DNA of 51,984 nt from Candidatus Fermentibacterota bacterium (lineage in GTDB: Bacteria; Fermentibacterota; Fermentibacteria; Fermentibacterales; JCC-6). Position numbers and translations under genes: made by a program. Shown in pieces: positions 18,049 to 27,034 of the stretch. The stretch covers positions 1 through 51,984 of the forward strand of contig JAUVIR010000016.1 in assembly GCA_030592645.1 (NCBI GenBank). The letters are read 5' to 3'. Numbering within the stretch: position 1 is the stretch's first letter; every line of letters begins with the position of its first letter. The notes below the pieces were generated by a model that searched no databases, had not been told where the DNA came from, and saw only the letters and a list, made by a program, of their open reading frames with translations.

Positions 18049-18826
18049 TAGAACACCCCTTTTCATAATTGGTCCGTGCAGCCTTGAATCGCGAGAAGTA
18101 TCCATGAGAGTCGCAGAATTCACAGCTTCACTCCTGGAATCGCTTGAACAATCTGTCGATTGGATTTTTAAAGGATCATTTCTGAAGGATAACCGAACAA
18201 GCCGCGGTTCCTACCGGGGCCCCGGAATGGACGAAGGCTTGAGGATACTCGAAGATATTTCGGCGGAGTTCGGTGTCAGAACCCTTACCGATATTCACAA
18301 CGCTCTGCAGGCAGAGCCTGTTGCTCAGGTTGTCGATATCATCCAGATCCCCGCTTTTTTGTGCCGGCAGACTTCGATCCTGGAGGCAGCAGGAGCTACC
18401 GGGAAACCTGTGAATATCAAGAAGGGGCAGTTCATGAATCCCCGGGATATGAAGGGTTCCGCCGCAAAGGCTGCAGCGGCTGGATGCCCTGAGATCTGGC
18501 TTACCGAGAGAGGTGCATTTTTCGGTTATGGAGATCTGGTTGTAGATTTCCGGTCGCTTTCGATAATGAGCGGTTTTTCCAAGAAGGTGATTCTGGATGT
18601 GACCCATTCGCTACAGCTTCCCGGAGCTGCCGGGGGGACAAGCGGCGGCTGCAGGGAATTCGCCCCTGCGCTTGCCCGTGCTGGTGCTGCCTGGGGTGTT
18701 GACGGACTCTTCATAGAGGCACATCCCGATCCTGCATCGGGTCTGAGCGATTCTGCCACAATGGTGGACTTCGATACTCTGGAAAGTATGGTCAGGAAAT
18801 CCATTATCCATTGGGAAGGCCGATGA
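18011..18826 (+). CDS. kdsA: 3-deoxy-8-phosphooctulonate synthase
   Basis: KdsA condenses PEP with arabinose 5-phosphate. Motifs include IIGPCSLES, FKGSFLKDNRTS, TDIHNALQAEPVA, IIQIPAFLCRQT, NIKKGQFMNPRDMK, LTERGAFFGY and DVTHSLQLPG. The Cys in GPCSLES is the metal ligand of the metal-dependent class. The start is uncertain. ATG 18011 and GTG 17996 both lie inside kdsB and add about 12 or more residues over the compact Aquifex-type enzyme. An ATT at 18035 preceded by GGAAAGGG would give the usual length. It overlaps kdsC by 4 bases. Confidence 0.93.
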   Translation: MTWKGRCSISINDRTPLFIIGPCSLESREVSMRVAEFTASLLESLEQSVDWIFKGSFLKDNRTSRGSYRGPGMDEGLRILEDISAEFGVRTLTDIHNALQAEPVAQVVDIIQIPAFLCRQTSILEAAGATGKPVNIKKGQFMNPRDMKGSAAKAAAAGCPEIWLTERGAFFGYGDLVVDFRSLSIMSGFSKKVILDVTHSLQLPGAAGGTSGGCREFAPALARAGAAWGVDGLFIEAHPDPASGLSDSATMVDFDTLESMVRKSIIHWEGR

Positions 18827-19305
18827 TCAGTCTTGAAGGAATAAAACTGCTGGCCCTTGATGTGGACGGAGTGCTTACCGATGGAGGACTGTACTACGGT
18901 CCCGATGGAGTAACTCAGAAGTTCAACTCAACGGATGGAGCCGGAATAATAGAGCTGCGGAGAAGAGGTTTTCATGTAGCTCTTGTTTCCTTCAGGGATT
19001 TTCCCGCAACAAGGAGAAGGGCGGCGGACCTGGGGATTGAACTGTTGTGTCTGGGCACCGACAAAAAGGCTGCTGCTCTGGAAAATATCTGTAGAAGCCT
19101 GTCAATCGGCTGCGAATCAGCCATATTCATGGGCGATGGCCTTCTGGACCTTCCTGCCGTCAGAGCTGCCGGTATTGGAGCCTGTCCTGCAGACGCTCAT
19201 CCTGCTGTAAAGGCTCAGTGTGATATAGTTACGAAAAACAGCGGAGGAAATGGTGCGGTAAGAGAGGTTGTTGATATGCTCCTGAAGGATCTCAGTAATG
19301 GCTGA
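18823..19305 (+). CDS. kdsC: 3-deoxy-D-manno-octulosonate 8-phosphate phosphatase KdsC
   Basis: A 160-residue HAD phosphatase that dephosphorylates Kdo 8-phosphate. Motif I is LDVDGVLTDG, motif III Lys lies in GTDKKAAALE, and motif IV is GDGLLDLP, keeping the GDxxxD pattern. Motif II reads LVSFRDF where KdsC normally has ITGRxS. The start is ATG 18823, coupled to the kdsA stop (ATGA); an in-frame TTG at 18811 is less likely. Its place between kdsA and kdsD supports the assignment. Confidence 0.88.
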   Translation: MISLEGIKLLALDVDGVLTDGGLYYGPDGVTQKFNSTDGAGIIELRRRGFHVALVSFRDFPATRRRAADLGIELLCLGTDKKAAALENICRSLSIGCESAIFMGDGLLDLPAVRAAGIGACPADAHPAVKAQCDIVTKNSGGNGAVREVVDMLLKDLSNG

Positions 19306-20257
19306 TCTTTACAAAGAAGCCTTAAGGGTTTTCAGGATAGAGTCGGAATGGCTTGAGGCAACCGCCAGGCTCGCTTGCGGTACTTTCGAAAGAGCTGTGG
19401 AGGTTCTTGCCCGGACAGATGGTAAGATAGTTATCTGCGGCATGGGTAAATCAGGTCATGTGGGCAGGAAGATAGCCGCTACCATGACAAGTACGGGCAG
19501 CCCGGCGTACTTCCTTCATCCTTCGGACGGTATCCACGGAGACCTTGGGATACTTCAGAAGAACGATGTCGCCCTTGTTCTCTCCAAAAGCGGTGAAACG
19601 GAGGAGATAGCTCTGCTTCTTCCCTGTTTTGTAAGATTGAAAATTCCGATTGTAGCCATTACCTGCTCCGCGGATTCTCTTCTTTCGAGGGCAGCTGATG
19701 TGGTTCTTCCCCTTCCCGGACTCAAGGAAGCCTGTCCGCACGATCTTGCACCTACTGCAAGCACAACCTCAATGATGGCACTTGGTGATGCCCTCGCAAT
19801 GGCACTTCTTAAAGTTAGAGATTTCTCATCCGATGATTTTGCCAAGGTTCATCCGGGCGGAACACTCGGCAGGAAACTACTGACAAGAGTGAGTGACCTG
19901 ATGGTTTCCGATTCTCTCCCGGAGATCAGTGAAACGGCTCCCCTGACGGAGGCAATCGCTGTCATGACAGCTCACAGAGGCGTATGTTTCTCAACGGATG
20001 CGCAAGGAAAACTGGCCGGGATCTTTGTTTACGGAGACCTTGGCAGGTTAATGAAAAACCGTGCGAATGTACTTGATCTTACTCTGGGAGATGTACTTAT
20101 CATGAAACCCTCAACCTGCTGTGAAGAGGAGCTTGCCACCATTGCTGTTTCCAGAATGGAAGAACTCGGCATCACCTCCCTGGTGGTTATCGATCGGGAT
20201 CGGATACCTGTTGGTATTCTCTACCTTCACGATGCCCTCCAGGCAGGTGTGAAATAA
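19298..20257 (+). CDS. kdsD: Arabinose-5-phosphate isomerase (SIS plus CBS domains)
   Basis: The product makes arabinose 5-phosphate from ribulose 5-phosphate, the first step to Kdo. The SIS domain (about 35-170) shows CGMGKSGHVGRKIAATMTST, HPSDGIHGDLG and LSKSGETEE. It is followed by PTASTTSMMALGDALAMAL and KVHPGGTLGRKLL, then two CBS motifs to the C-terminus. The 319-residue length is standard for KdsD/KpsF. It overlaps kdsC by 8 bases and completes a four-gene Kdo pathway. Confidence 0.94.
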   Translation: MADLYKEALRVFRIESEWLEATARLACGTFERAVEVLARTDGKIVICGMGKSGHVGRKIAATMTSTGSPAYFLHPSDGIHGDLGILQKNDVALVLSKSGETEEIALLLPCFVRLKIPIVAITCSADSLLSRAADVVLPLPGLKEACPHDLAPTASTTSMMALGDALAMALLKVRDFSSDDFAKVHPGGTLGRKLLTRVSDLMVSDSLPEISETAPLTEAIAVMTAHRGVCFSTDAQGKLAGIFVYGDLGRLMKNRANVLDLTLGDVLIMKPSTCCEEELATIAVSRMEELGITSLVVIDRDRIPVGILYLHDALQAGVK

Positions 20258-20264
20258 ACCGATA

Positions 20265-21176
20265 ATGGCATCCCGTCTTCCTTTCCGCCGATTAAGACAT
20301 TCACTCCTTCTTCCTCTGGTGAAGTTCTTTGCTGCAGTGGCCCGGGTTATGCCCAGAAAACTGATCTGGGTGTCTGCCGTTTTTTTCGGGTCAGTTGTTT
20401 CCCTGATTCCGGGCAGATCCAGAAGGATATTCAAGATAAATGAGAAGCACATCATCCATCCCTGCGGTTTGAAAGTGCGGCTGAGTCATGTTTACAGGAA
20501 CATCATCTCAGGGATGAGTGATTTTATCAATCTCAGTTACAGATCAGACGATGAGTTCCGCAAGGCAGTTGAAATTCGCGGCGGGGAACACATGCAGGCC
20601 GCCCTCTCCCTTGGAAAAGGAGTCATTGCCATTACAGCGCATTACTCTGCCTGGGAACTTATACCGAGAGCCATAATGCTTCTCGGTCATAAGGTAGGAA
20701 TAGTTTCAAGAGAACTCTCTCACAGAGAAACGTCCGAGTATTTCAACAACCTCAGAGCCCGTTACGGAACGGAGCTTATCGACAGGGGAGGCGGTATAGC
20801 AAGGCTTATGAGAGTACTGCGGGACAATACCGCCGTTGGTATTCTGATAGATCAGGATACCCTGGGAGTGGAAAGCGATTTCGTCGATTTTATGGGTCTG
20901 CCCGCCAAAACACCTGTCGGCCCGTCACAGCTTGCCGTGAGGTTTGGAATTCCCGTTCTTACACTGCATATATCGAGAGGGAAAGAGGGTAGATATACGC
21001 TTCATATAGATGAGCCTCTTGATCTCTCCGTATACTTGGGGGACAAAGGTTATATTAAACTGACAGCCGATCTTACCGGAAGGATTGAGGAGTGGGTACG
21101 TGAAGATCCTGAACAATGGGTCTGGATTCATGAGCGCTGGGCTCGCCGTCCTGACTGGGCTCCTGGCCTGCGGTAG
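20265..21176 (+). CDS. Lipid A acyltransferase (LpxL/HtrB family)
   Basis: A 303-residue inner-membrane-associated acyltransferase. The catalytic HX4E-type motif is in TAHYSAWELIP, followed by IVSRELSHRE, IDRGGGIARLMRVL, GILIDQD and the conserved VGPSQLAVRFGIPV. A basic N-terminus and a hydrophobic segment (about 17-50) fit membrane anchoring. It probably adds a secondary acyl chain to Kdo-lipid A; which chain or position cannot be told. It lies between kdsD and lptC; the lptC start lies inside its 3' end. Confidence 0.85.
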   Translation: MASRLPFRRLRHSLLLPLVKFFAAVARVMPRKLIWVSAVFFGSVVSLIPGRSRRIFKINEKHIIHPCGLKVRLSHVYRNIISGMSDFINLSYRSDDEFRKAVEIRGGEHMQAALSLGKGVIAITAHYSAWELIPRAIMLLGHKVGIVSRELSHRETSEYFNNLRARYGTELIDRGGGIARLMRVLRDNTAVGILIDQDTLGVESDFVDFMGLPAKTPVGPSQLAVRFGIPVLTLHISRGKEGRYTLHIDEPLDLSVYLGDKGYIKLTADLTGRIEEWVREDPEQWVWIHERWARRPDWAPGLR

Positions 21177-21669
21177 CGCAGATCCTGTCGACATGGATCC
21201 CGACGGGGAGCCTTTGCAGATCGTTGAGGATTTTACTCTGGTACAATCCAGGGATGGTTATCGCTCCTGGCGCCTTCTCAGTGAAGAGGCAATATACACT
21301 GAAGGCGACAGCCTGTTTCTTCTCTCCGTAGTCGATCTGATCTTTTTTGAAGATGATATCCCAACAACGATCCTCAAAGGCGATTCAGGACTGGTTGAAT
21401 TGAAATCCGGTCTCATGAGAATCTGGGGCAATGTCAATGCTGAAACTGACGATGGCAGATATCTGGAAACAGAGGAAATCATCTGGGACGATGAAATGGA
21501 GATATTCCACAGTGACTGTCTTGTAGTCCTGACCATTCCGGATTCAACAGGGGAGACGGTGCTTTCCGGACGAGGTGTTGACCTTGATACCGGTCTGGGA
21601 GCTGTTGATGGTGTGGATATTGAAGAGGACTTCACTGCGGTATACGAAGGGGATCTGGAACTTGAGTAA
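21100..21669 (+). CDS. lptC: LPS export protein LptC-like lipoprotein
   Basis: The 189-residue product has an N-terminal hydrophobic segment ending in LLACGS, a lipobox-like site, and a beta-rich OstA-like body (VEDFTLVQSRDGYRSWRLLS, then GLMRIWGNVNAET). This fits LptC, the periplasmic bitopic link between the LptBFG transporter and LptA. The start is GTG 21100 with GAGGAG at 21087-21092, inside the acyltransferase gene. A TTG at 21085 also opens the frame. The lipoprotein form instead of a membrane anchor is as seen in some other phyla. Confidence 0.8.
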   Translation: MKILNNGSGFMSAGLAVLTGLLACGSADPVDMDPDGEPLQIVEDFTLVQSRDGYRSWRLLSEEAIYTEGDSLFLLSVVDLIFFEDDIPTTILKGDSGLVELKSGLMRIWGNVNAETDDGRYLETEEIIWDDEMEIFHSDCLVVLTIPDSTGETVLSGRGVDLDTGLGAVDGVDIEEDFTAVYEGDLELE

Positions 21670-22717
21670 TCTTCTGCCGGTAATCTGTTCGGTGCTGATA
21701 GCGGGCGCCGGTGTTTTCACAACAACTGCGGACAGGGCTGTGAGCAGGGATACAGGCTCGGGTGAACTGGTTATAGACCTTATCGGCAATGTTGTAGTAA
21801 CCGATGGAGAAGTAACAGTAACCTCCGACAGCGGAACCGTCTGGCAGGAGTCCGGTAACGCGGTATTCTACAGTAATGTTACCGTTGAAACTGATTCCCT
21901 TGCAGGAACTTCCCATTACCTTGAATATCTCAAGGAGGCGGGAATGATAACCATGACAGGTAACGTTGTACTTACCGATGGAGAAACGGTCCTCGAAGCG
22001 GGAGAAGTGGTGTATTTCCGGGAATCCGGCAAGGCGACAGCAAAAGAGGATGTTCTCATGACTGGTCCCCGGATCGGAAGGGTTGAGGGACAGTATGCGC
22101 TTTACGACAGAAGTAGAGGCAGCCTTTTCATAACTGTTGATCCCATTCTAAGGAGGGTGGAAGGCGACGACAGCCTGATCGTTACCGCTGACAGGCTGGA
22201 GTTCTTTCCCGATGATAACTCGGCGGAGGCTCAGGGCAACGCTTCAGTTTCAATGCCCGGTATGGATTTTTACTCAACATCCGAATATCTGAGATACTTC
22301 GGCGACGAAGACAGATTCGAGCTTTTTGGCTCGCCGGTACTGAAGTCGGAGGATAGTGAGATCTCCGGCGACTGGATGGAGATACTCCTGGAATCCTCCG
22401 GCGATCCGCGTTCCATCAGAGTAGAGGGGGGGGCTTCCGGCTATTTTCTTGACACAGGAGTCGACCCTCCTGCCGAGACATGGTTTTCATCCGAGAGGGC
22501 TTACTTTGAATTTCAGAACGGTGAACCCGATTCCGTGATGCTTGCGGGTTCTGCAACACTCAGGATGAAATCCGGCGGCTCGGCCGCATCAAGAAATGAA
22601 ATGAACACGGTCAGGGGAAATACTCTTAGTATCAGTTTTGAAAACGGTGAGGTTATGGAAGTCATCGTGTCGGGCAATGTAACCGGAACGTACAGCTACC
22701 TCGGAGGTAATCCATGA
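21662..22717 (+). CDS. OstA/LptA-like periplasmic LPS transport protein, long form
   Basis: The 351-residue protein has a signal peptide and then repeated OstA-type beta strands (LIGNVVVTDGEVTVTSDSG, MTGNVVLTDGETVLEAGE, AQGNASVSMPGMDFYS), at least two consecutive LptA-like modules. LptA is normally about 180 residues, so this may form a longer bridge or combine LptA with an LptD-N-like part. The frame opens at 21575, but TTG 21662 has AAGGGG upstream and places the signal peptide at the N-terminus. It overlaps lptC by 8 bases and lptB by 4. Confidence 0.8.
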   Translation: MSNLLPVICSVLIAGAGVFTTTADRAVSRDTGSGELVIDLIGNVVVTDGEVTVTSDSGTVWQESGNAVFYSNVTVETDSLAGTSHYLEYLKEAGMITMTGNVVLTDGETVLEAGEVVYFRESGKATAKEDVLMTGPRIGRVEGQYALYDRSRGSLFITVDPILRRVEGDDSLIVTADRLEFFPDDNSAEAQGNASVSMPGMDFYSTSEYLRYFGDEDRFELFGSPVLKSEDSEISGDWMEILLESSGDPRSIRVEGGASGYFLDTGVDPPAETWFSSERAYFEFQNGEPDSVMLAGSATLRMKSGGSAASRNEMNTVRGNTLSISFENGEVMEVIVSGNVTGTYSYLGGNP

Positions 22718-23466
22718 TCGCGGGCATGATCAAAAAAACAGATCCGGAGATCCTGAGAACGGACAAGCTTGTTAAAAGGTACAGGAAACGGGCTGTTGTA
22801 AACGGCGTTTCTCTTTCGGTATCCAGAGGTGAGATAGTAGGGCTGCTCGGGCCTAACGGTGCAGGAAAGACAACCACTTTCAATCAGATCGTGGGGTTCA
22901 TAAGACCGGATTCGGGCGATGTTTTCATGGATGATATCAATCTGACCCATCTGCCCATGTACAGAAGATGCAGGTTGGGAATTGGCTACCTGCCTCAGGA
23001 ATCAAGCGTATTCAGGAAGATGACAGTTGCCGATAATCTCATGAGTATTCTGGAAATAACCGGACTCCGAAAGAAGGAAAGGAAGATCAGGCAGGCTCAG
23101 CTTCTAGCTGATCTGGGCATTGAGAAAGTGGCTGATCAGAAAGCGTACACCCTGTCCGGAGGGGAGAGAAGAAGGGTTGAGATTGCAAGAGCTCTCGTGA
23201 CAGATCCCGCTTTTCTGCTTCTTGATGAACCGTTTGCCGGTATTGATCCCATAGCCGTTGATGATATTCAGAGTATCATAATGGAACTCAAAGCAAGGAA
23301 TCTCGGCGTTCTAATTACCGACCATAACGTAAGGGAAACCCTGGAGATCACTGACAGGGCGTACATCATGTACGACGGAAAAATACTGATATCCGGATCG
23401 GCACAGGAGCTGGCCGAAGATCCCGAAGCCAGAAAGATCTACCTTGGAGAAAGGTTCAAGCTGTAG
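22714..23466 (+). CDS. lptB: LPS export ABC transporter ATP-binding protein
   Basis: A 250-residue ATPase with Walker A GPNGAGKTTTF, Q-loop YLPQE, signature LSGGERRRVEIARAL, Walker B FLLLDEPFAGIDP and the H-loop ITDHNVRE. LLGPNGAGKTTTFNQIVGFI and PMYRRCRLGIGYLPQESSVFR are LptB-specific. It powers LPS extraction with LptFG, which are not in this window. ATGA coupling to the upstream gene supports one operon. Confidence 0.95.
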   Translation: MIAGMIKKTDPEILRTDKLVKRYRKRAVVNGVSLSVSRGEIVGLLGPNGAGKTTTFNQIVGFIRPDSGDVFMDDINLTHLPMYRRCRLGIGYLPQESSVFRKMTVADNLMSILEITGLRKKERKIRQAQLLADLGIEKVADQKAYTLSGGERRRVEIARALVTDPAFLLLDEPFAGIDPIAVDDIQSIIMELKARNLGVLITDHNVRETLEITDRAYIMYDGKILISGSAQELAEDPEARKIYLGERFKL

Positions 23467-23467
23467 C

Positions 23468-24907
23468 ATGCCGGATTTAAGGCTTAGCCAGAACCTTCGG
23501 ATGGTCCAGACCCAGAAACTTGCGCTTACACAGAAGATAAGACAGGCTCTGGAGATCCTGCAGGTTCCCTCTATGGACATGGAAAACCTTATCAAACAGG
23601 AGCTTCAGGATAATCCTCTCCTTGAACAGTCAGGACCCGAGATCAAGGGCGAGAACGAAAAGACCGAAGGTGATGAAACCCGTGAAATAGAAGATTCATG
23701 GGATGAGGAACCGTCGAGAAGCGACAGCAACGAGAATGATACCCTGGACATCCTTAAAAAGCTGGATGAGCATTCAGGGGACAGCTATACGGGATCCTAT
23801 CGCGGTGACGAGGATCCATGGATACCCGAACCTCCCAGCGAGCCCACACTATACGAGTATCTTCTTGATCAGGTCTGGTCTCTTATGCTCCCGGATGATC
23901 TGGAGGAGGCTGTGATCTATGTTGTCTATTCCCTAAACAGGCACGGACTGCTTTCCCTGCCTGACCAGGATCTGCAGACAGCCTGGGAAGGCGACCCGGA
24001 TCTCCTTCCTCAAGCTCTGAAGATCGTCCGGACTCTCGAACCCACAGGTGTAGGCTCGATCAGTGCGAGCGGCGCACTTGAAATGCAGCTGGACAAGCTG
24101 GGTTACGATCATGACAGTCTTGAATACAGGATCGTGGCTGAACATTTCAATGAACTAGCCGAGAGAAAGATAAAGGCCATCGCGGCAGCCGAAAGAGTAT
24201 CACCCCATAAGGTTCAGGAAGCGATCGACAGGATATCAATCCTTAAACCCTGGCCCGGCAACGAATTTTCATCTTCAACCAATGCCGCTGTCATACCCGA
24301 TATTATTATCTTCAAGATAGATGATCATTTCGAGGCGATCCTGAATGACAACAGGTTTCCGCATCTCATGATCTCCACACGGAACAGACGTATCCTCGAA
24401 TCCCCCAGCACCTCACCGAAGGAGAAGGAATACGTTAAGAGAAAATTCCAGAAGGCTTCATGGTTTATCAAGGCCATAAGGCAGCGTCAGGAAACTGTGA
24501 CAAGGATAGGTGAGTTCCTGGCGGAGTATCAGAGGGATTTTTTCGAGCACGGAATAGAGGGAATGCGGCCCCTTACACTCCAGATGGTGGCCGATGCTCT
24601 TGGATACAACCAGTCCACCATAAGCAGGGCCATCAATGGCAAGTACGTTCAGTCCCCAGGCGGTATTCATGAGATGAGGTTCTTCTTCAGCAGAGCGCTC
24701 CCAGGTGATGGAGGGGACATATCCACCAGAACAGCCAAGGACGAACTGAGAAAACTCATAGGGTCGGAGGACAAGACCAGGCCTCTGTCCGATGCGAAGC
24801 TTGTTACTGCCCTGGAAGCTGCTGGCATTGAAGTGAAAAGGCGTACAGTGGCTAATTACAGAGCTGATATGGACATACCCTCGGCGAGTAAACGAAAGAG
24901 ATACTGA
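23468..24907 (+). CDS. rpoN: RNA polymerase sigma-54 factor
   Basis: The protein (479 residues) has the N-terminal activator-interacting region (SQNLRMVQTQKLALTQKIRQ, ALEILQ), an acidic linker, the core-binding region and the C-terminal RpoN box RRTVANYRADMDIPS that reads the -24 element. LGYNQSTISRAINGKYVQSP is the helix-turn-helix region. The open frame begins at 23444, but ATG 23468 gives the canonical N-terminus, one base after lptB. An lptB-rpoN order is common in other diderms. Confidence 0.95.
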   Translation: MPDLRLSQNLRMVQTQKLALTQKIRQALEILQVPSMDMENLIKQELQDNPLLEQSGPEIKGENEKTEGDETREIEDSWDEEPSRSDSNENDTLDILKKLDEHSGDSYTGSYRGDEDPWIPEPPSEPTLYEYLLDQVWSLMLPDDLEEAVIYVVYSLNRHGLLSLPDQDLQTAWEGDPDLLPQALKIVRTLEPTGVGSISASGALEMQLDKLGYDHDSLEYRIVAEHFNELAERKIKAIAAAERVSPHKVQEAIDRISILKPWPGNEFSSSTNAAVIPDIIIFKIDDHFEAILNDNRFPHLMISTRNRRILESPSTSPKEKEYVKRKFQKASWFIKAIRQRQETVTRIGEFLAEYQRDFFEHGIEGMRPLTLQMVADALGYNQSTISRAINGKYVQSPGGIHEMRFFFSRALPGDGGDISTRTAKDELRKLIGSEDKTRPLSDAKLVTALEAAGIEVKRRTVANYRADMDIPSASKRKRY

Positions 24908-24928
24908 TCGTAATGAAAGGCGGTACCC

Positions 24929-25420
24929 GTGGACAGACCTGGAATTGAGCTTGTAGAACTTGATTTTCCCGAAGGCTGTAACATCATCCTGGGACAGTCT
25001 CATTTCATTAAGACCGTTGAAGATCTATACGAAGCAGTATCGGGTACTGTACCGGGAGCCCGTTTCGGGCTTGCATTCGCAGAAGCCTCCGGTCCGAGGC
25101 TTGTCAGAAGTGACGGCACGGATCTTGAACTGAGAGCGATCGCCGAGAAGAACATCCTCAAGCTCCAGTGCGGTCATGTGTTCATGATAGTGCTTCATGG
25201 TGTTTTCCCCATACAGATCCTGAATCAGGTGAAGAATGTCCCAGAGGTGTGCAGGATATTCTGCGCCACCGCGAACCCCGTGCAGGTCATCGTTGGGCGT
25301 TCCGATAAGGGCGGCGGCATAATGGGTGTTATCGACGGAGAACCCCCCTTTGCCGTTGAGATCGAAGAGGATATCGAGAACCGAATAGAACTCCTGAAAA
25401 GGATAGGATACAAAAGGTAG
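24929..25420 (+). CDS. Adenosine-specific kinase family protein
   Basis: A 163-residue compact protein matching the Adenosine_kin (PF04008) family: FGLAFAEASGPRLVRSDG, CGHVFMIVL, ILNQVKNVPEVCRIFCATAN and VIVGRSDKGGGIMGVIDG. Family members have been described as adenosine-specific, but the cellular role is poorly known. It starts with GTG at 24929 with an AAAGGCGG site upstream, 21 bases after rpoN. Confidence 0.85.
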   Translation: MDRPGIELVELDFPEGCNIILGQSHFIKTVEDLYEAVSGTVPGARFGLAFAEASGPRLVRSDGTDLELRAIAEKNILKLQCGHVFMIVLHGVFPIQILNQVKNVPEVCRIFCATANPVQVIVGRSDKGGGIMGVIDGEPPFAVEIEEDIENRIELLKRIGYKR

Positions 25421-25422
25421 GG

Positions 25423-25455
25423 AAATCCAGAGAGTCTTCCTGGATTCAGTTTTCT
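25423..25455 (+). terminator. Weak hairpin after the adenosine-kinase-family gene
   Basis: The arms AATCCAG and CTGGATT form a short stem with a 9-base loop a few bases past the stop, followed by CAGTTTTCT. The T-run is short, so termination is likely partial. Confidence 0.4.
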
Positions 25456-25467
25456 GAAGGAGTGAGA

Positions 25468-25548
25468 ATGGCTGCAAGTGATCAGCTGCACGATCCCACC
25501 GGTTTAAACACCAGAGTCATTCTTATTAAGATGCGAGGATCATATTGA
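25468..25548 (+). CDS. Possible 26-residue leader peptide
   Basis: ATG 25468 follows an AAGGAG site at the right distance and opens a 26-codon frame ending in TGA at 25546-25548, which overlaps the TTG start (25545) of the membrane protein gene. The overlap suggests translational coupling. The peptide has no recognisable motif, and its coding status is uncertain. Confidence 0.35.
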   Translation: MAASDQLHDPTGLNTRVILIKMRGSY

Positions 25549-26993
25549 GCGGAGAGCGAACCGGTAGAGCAGACTATCTGATAGCTGTCGCTATTGCCGT
25601 CTCGCTGTTCTACTGTCTTGCGCTGGTAGTTGATCTTCCAGTTGTGTCAGACTTTATTAAAGAAGTCCTGTCCGCAAGAATGAAACCAGCCCCCGGACTC
25701 TGGCTTTCAGCTCCCCTGGCGTTGATTCTGATCTTCGTTGTGCGACTTATCTTCCGCTCCAGTCTCAGACTGAGCAGAAAGATAGCTCTGATCGTATTGA
25801 CCGGTTATCTGATACAGGTTGTATTCTTCTCCGCTGGATGGCAGGGTTTCACGGAAAGGCGCAACTCCTGGATGCGCAGCGGTCAAGTCACTTTCCTTGA
25901 GCCAGTCGGCTCAAGTATCGCCAGGATGGCAAAACACTACGAGGAGATCGTTACCTTCTCCGAAGAAATGGACCCTTTGCATGTTACCAAGCCACCCGGT
26001 ACTGTTCTTTTCTATATGGCTTTCGGAGAGGGTGTAAGGCAGATTTCAGGTATTCTGCCGGAAAGCTCAATTGAACACAGGATTATTCATGCAGGCAGCT
26101 TTCTATTCCCCCTGATAGCTGTGCTGGCAGCGGTGCCCCTGATTCTATTGTGCAGAAACCTGGGTAATACTGAGATTGGTCTTGCAGCTTCACTGATGTT
26201 GATATCATCACCTTACTTCGTACTCATCTTTGCCCATGCCGACAAGTTTCTCTATCCCCTGATCGGACTGTCTGCGATATATCTGGCAACACTCTCCATT
26301 CGCATGAAAAGCATCCTCATGGTGGTGCTTGCAGGTATCATGACCCAGGTTACTCTGTTTTTCTCTTTCTCCCTGATTCCCATTGCAATACTGGTGTTCT
26401 TCGTGCTTAGCACAGACTGCAGCCTCTTCCGAAACGGCATACCCGGGCGTAAGGGTCTGAGTGTAAACTCAATGAAGTATCTGGTATTCGGACTTATCGG
26501 TTTTACAACCTGCTACATCCTCTTCAGAGTTATCCTGGGATATGATGCTCTTAGACATTTCATCACTGCCATTGGGAGACACAGCCAGTGGAAGTATGAG
26601 TGCCTGGGTTTCAGCTGGAATCCCGGCTATGTGATCCTATTTGCCGGCAGAAACTTCGCAGAGTTTGGTTTCGCCATCGGAGCAGGATTAGTGCTCCTGT
26701 CAGCAGCAGGATGCATAAAAGCGGGAAGAGATCTTCTGCGGAAGCAGTCTTCCCGTATTGCGGTCTTCAGTATTCTTGTGGCGTTTCTTCTGCTGGTAAC
26801 TGGATTTCTGGGAAGAACCGCAGGAGAAGTAAGCCGGCTCTGGATATTCTTCCTTCCCCTTCTGTGTATTCCGGCTGCTTATCTGATCACAGGCAGCGTT
26901 TCCGGGAAGCGGCTTTCTCTGAGAGTGACGATCGTAGTGTTGTTCCAGTTGTTCACTACAGCATTCATCAAACATTTTCAGGATTTCTTTTAA
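25545..26993 (+). CDS. Polytopic membrane protein, GT-C glycosyltransferase-like
   Basis: The 482-residue product has about ten to twelve hydrophobic helices. A loop after the second or third helix contains DPLHVTKPPGTVLFYMAF; a KPP motif at this place is typical of lipid-linked-sugar glycosyltransferases of the GT39/ArnT type, which act on the periplasmic face. No close family is identified. The TTG start has GAGGA upstream and overlaps a small open frame. Its neighbours (LPS genes upstream, sphingolipid-type genes downstream) suggest glycosylation of an envelope lipid; this is inference. Confidence 0.6.
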   Translation: MSGERTGRADYLIAVAIAVSLFYCLALVVDLPVVSDFIKEVLSARMKPAPGLWLSAPLALILIFVVRLIFRSSLRLSRKIALIVLTGYLIQVVFFSAGWQGFTERRNSWMRSGQVTFLEPVGSSIARMAKHYEEIVTFSEEMDPLHVTKPPGTVLFYMAFGEGVRQISGILPESSIEHRIIHAGSFLFPLIAVLAAVPLILLCRNLGNTEIGLAASLMLISSPYFVLIFAHADKFLYPLIGLSAIYLATLSIRMKSILMVVLAGIMTQVTLFFSFSLIPIAILVFFVLSTDCSLFRNGIPGRKGLSVNSMKYLVFGLIGFTTCYILFRVILGYDALRHFITAIGRHSQWKYECLGFSWNPGYVILFAGRNFAEFGFAIGAGLVLLSAAGCIKAGRDLLRKQSSRIAVFSILVAFLLLVTGFLGRTAGEVSRLWIFFLPLLCIPAAYLITGSVSGKRLSLRVTIVVLFQLFTTAFIKHFQDFF

Positions 26994-27034
26994 GGGACAA
27001 GGATATGGGCTCTTCGCGGAACCCCGGAAGACAA

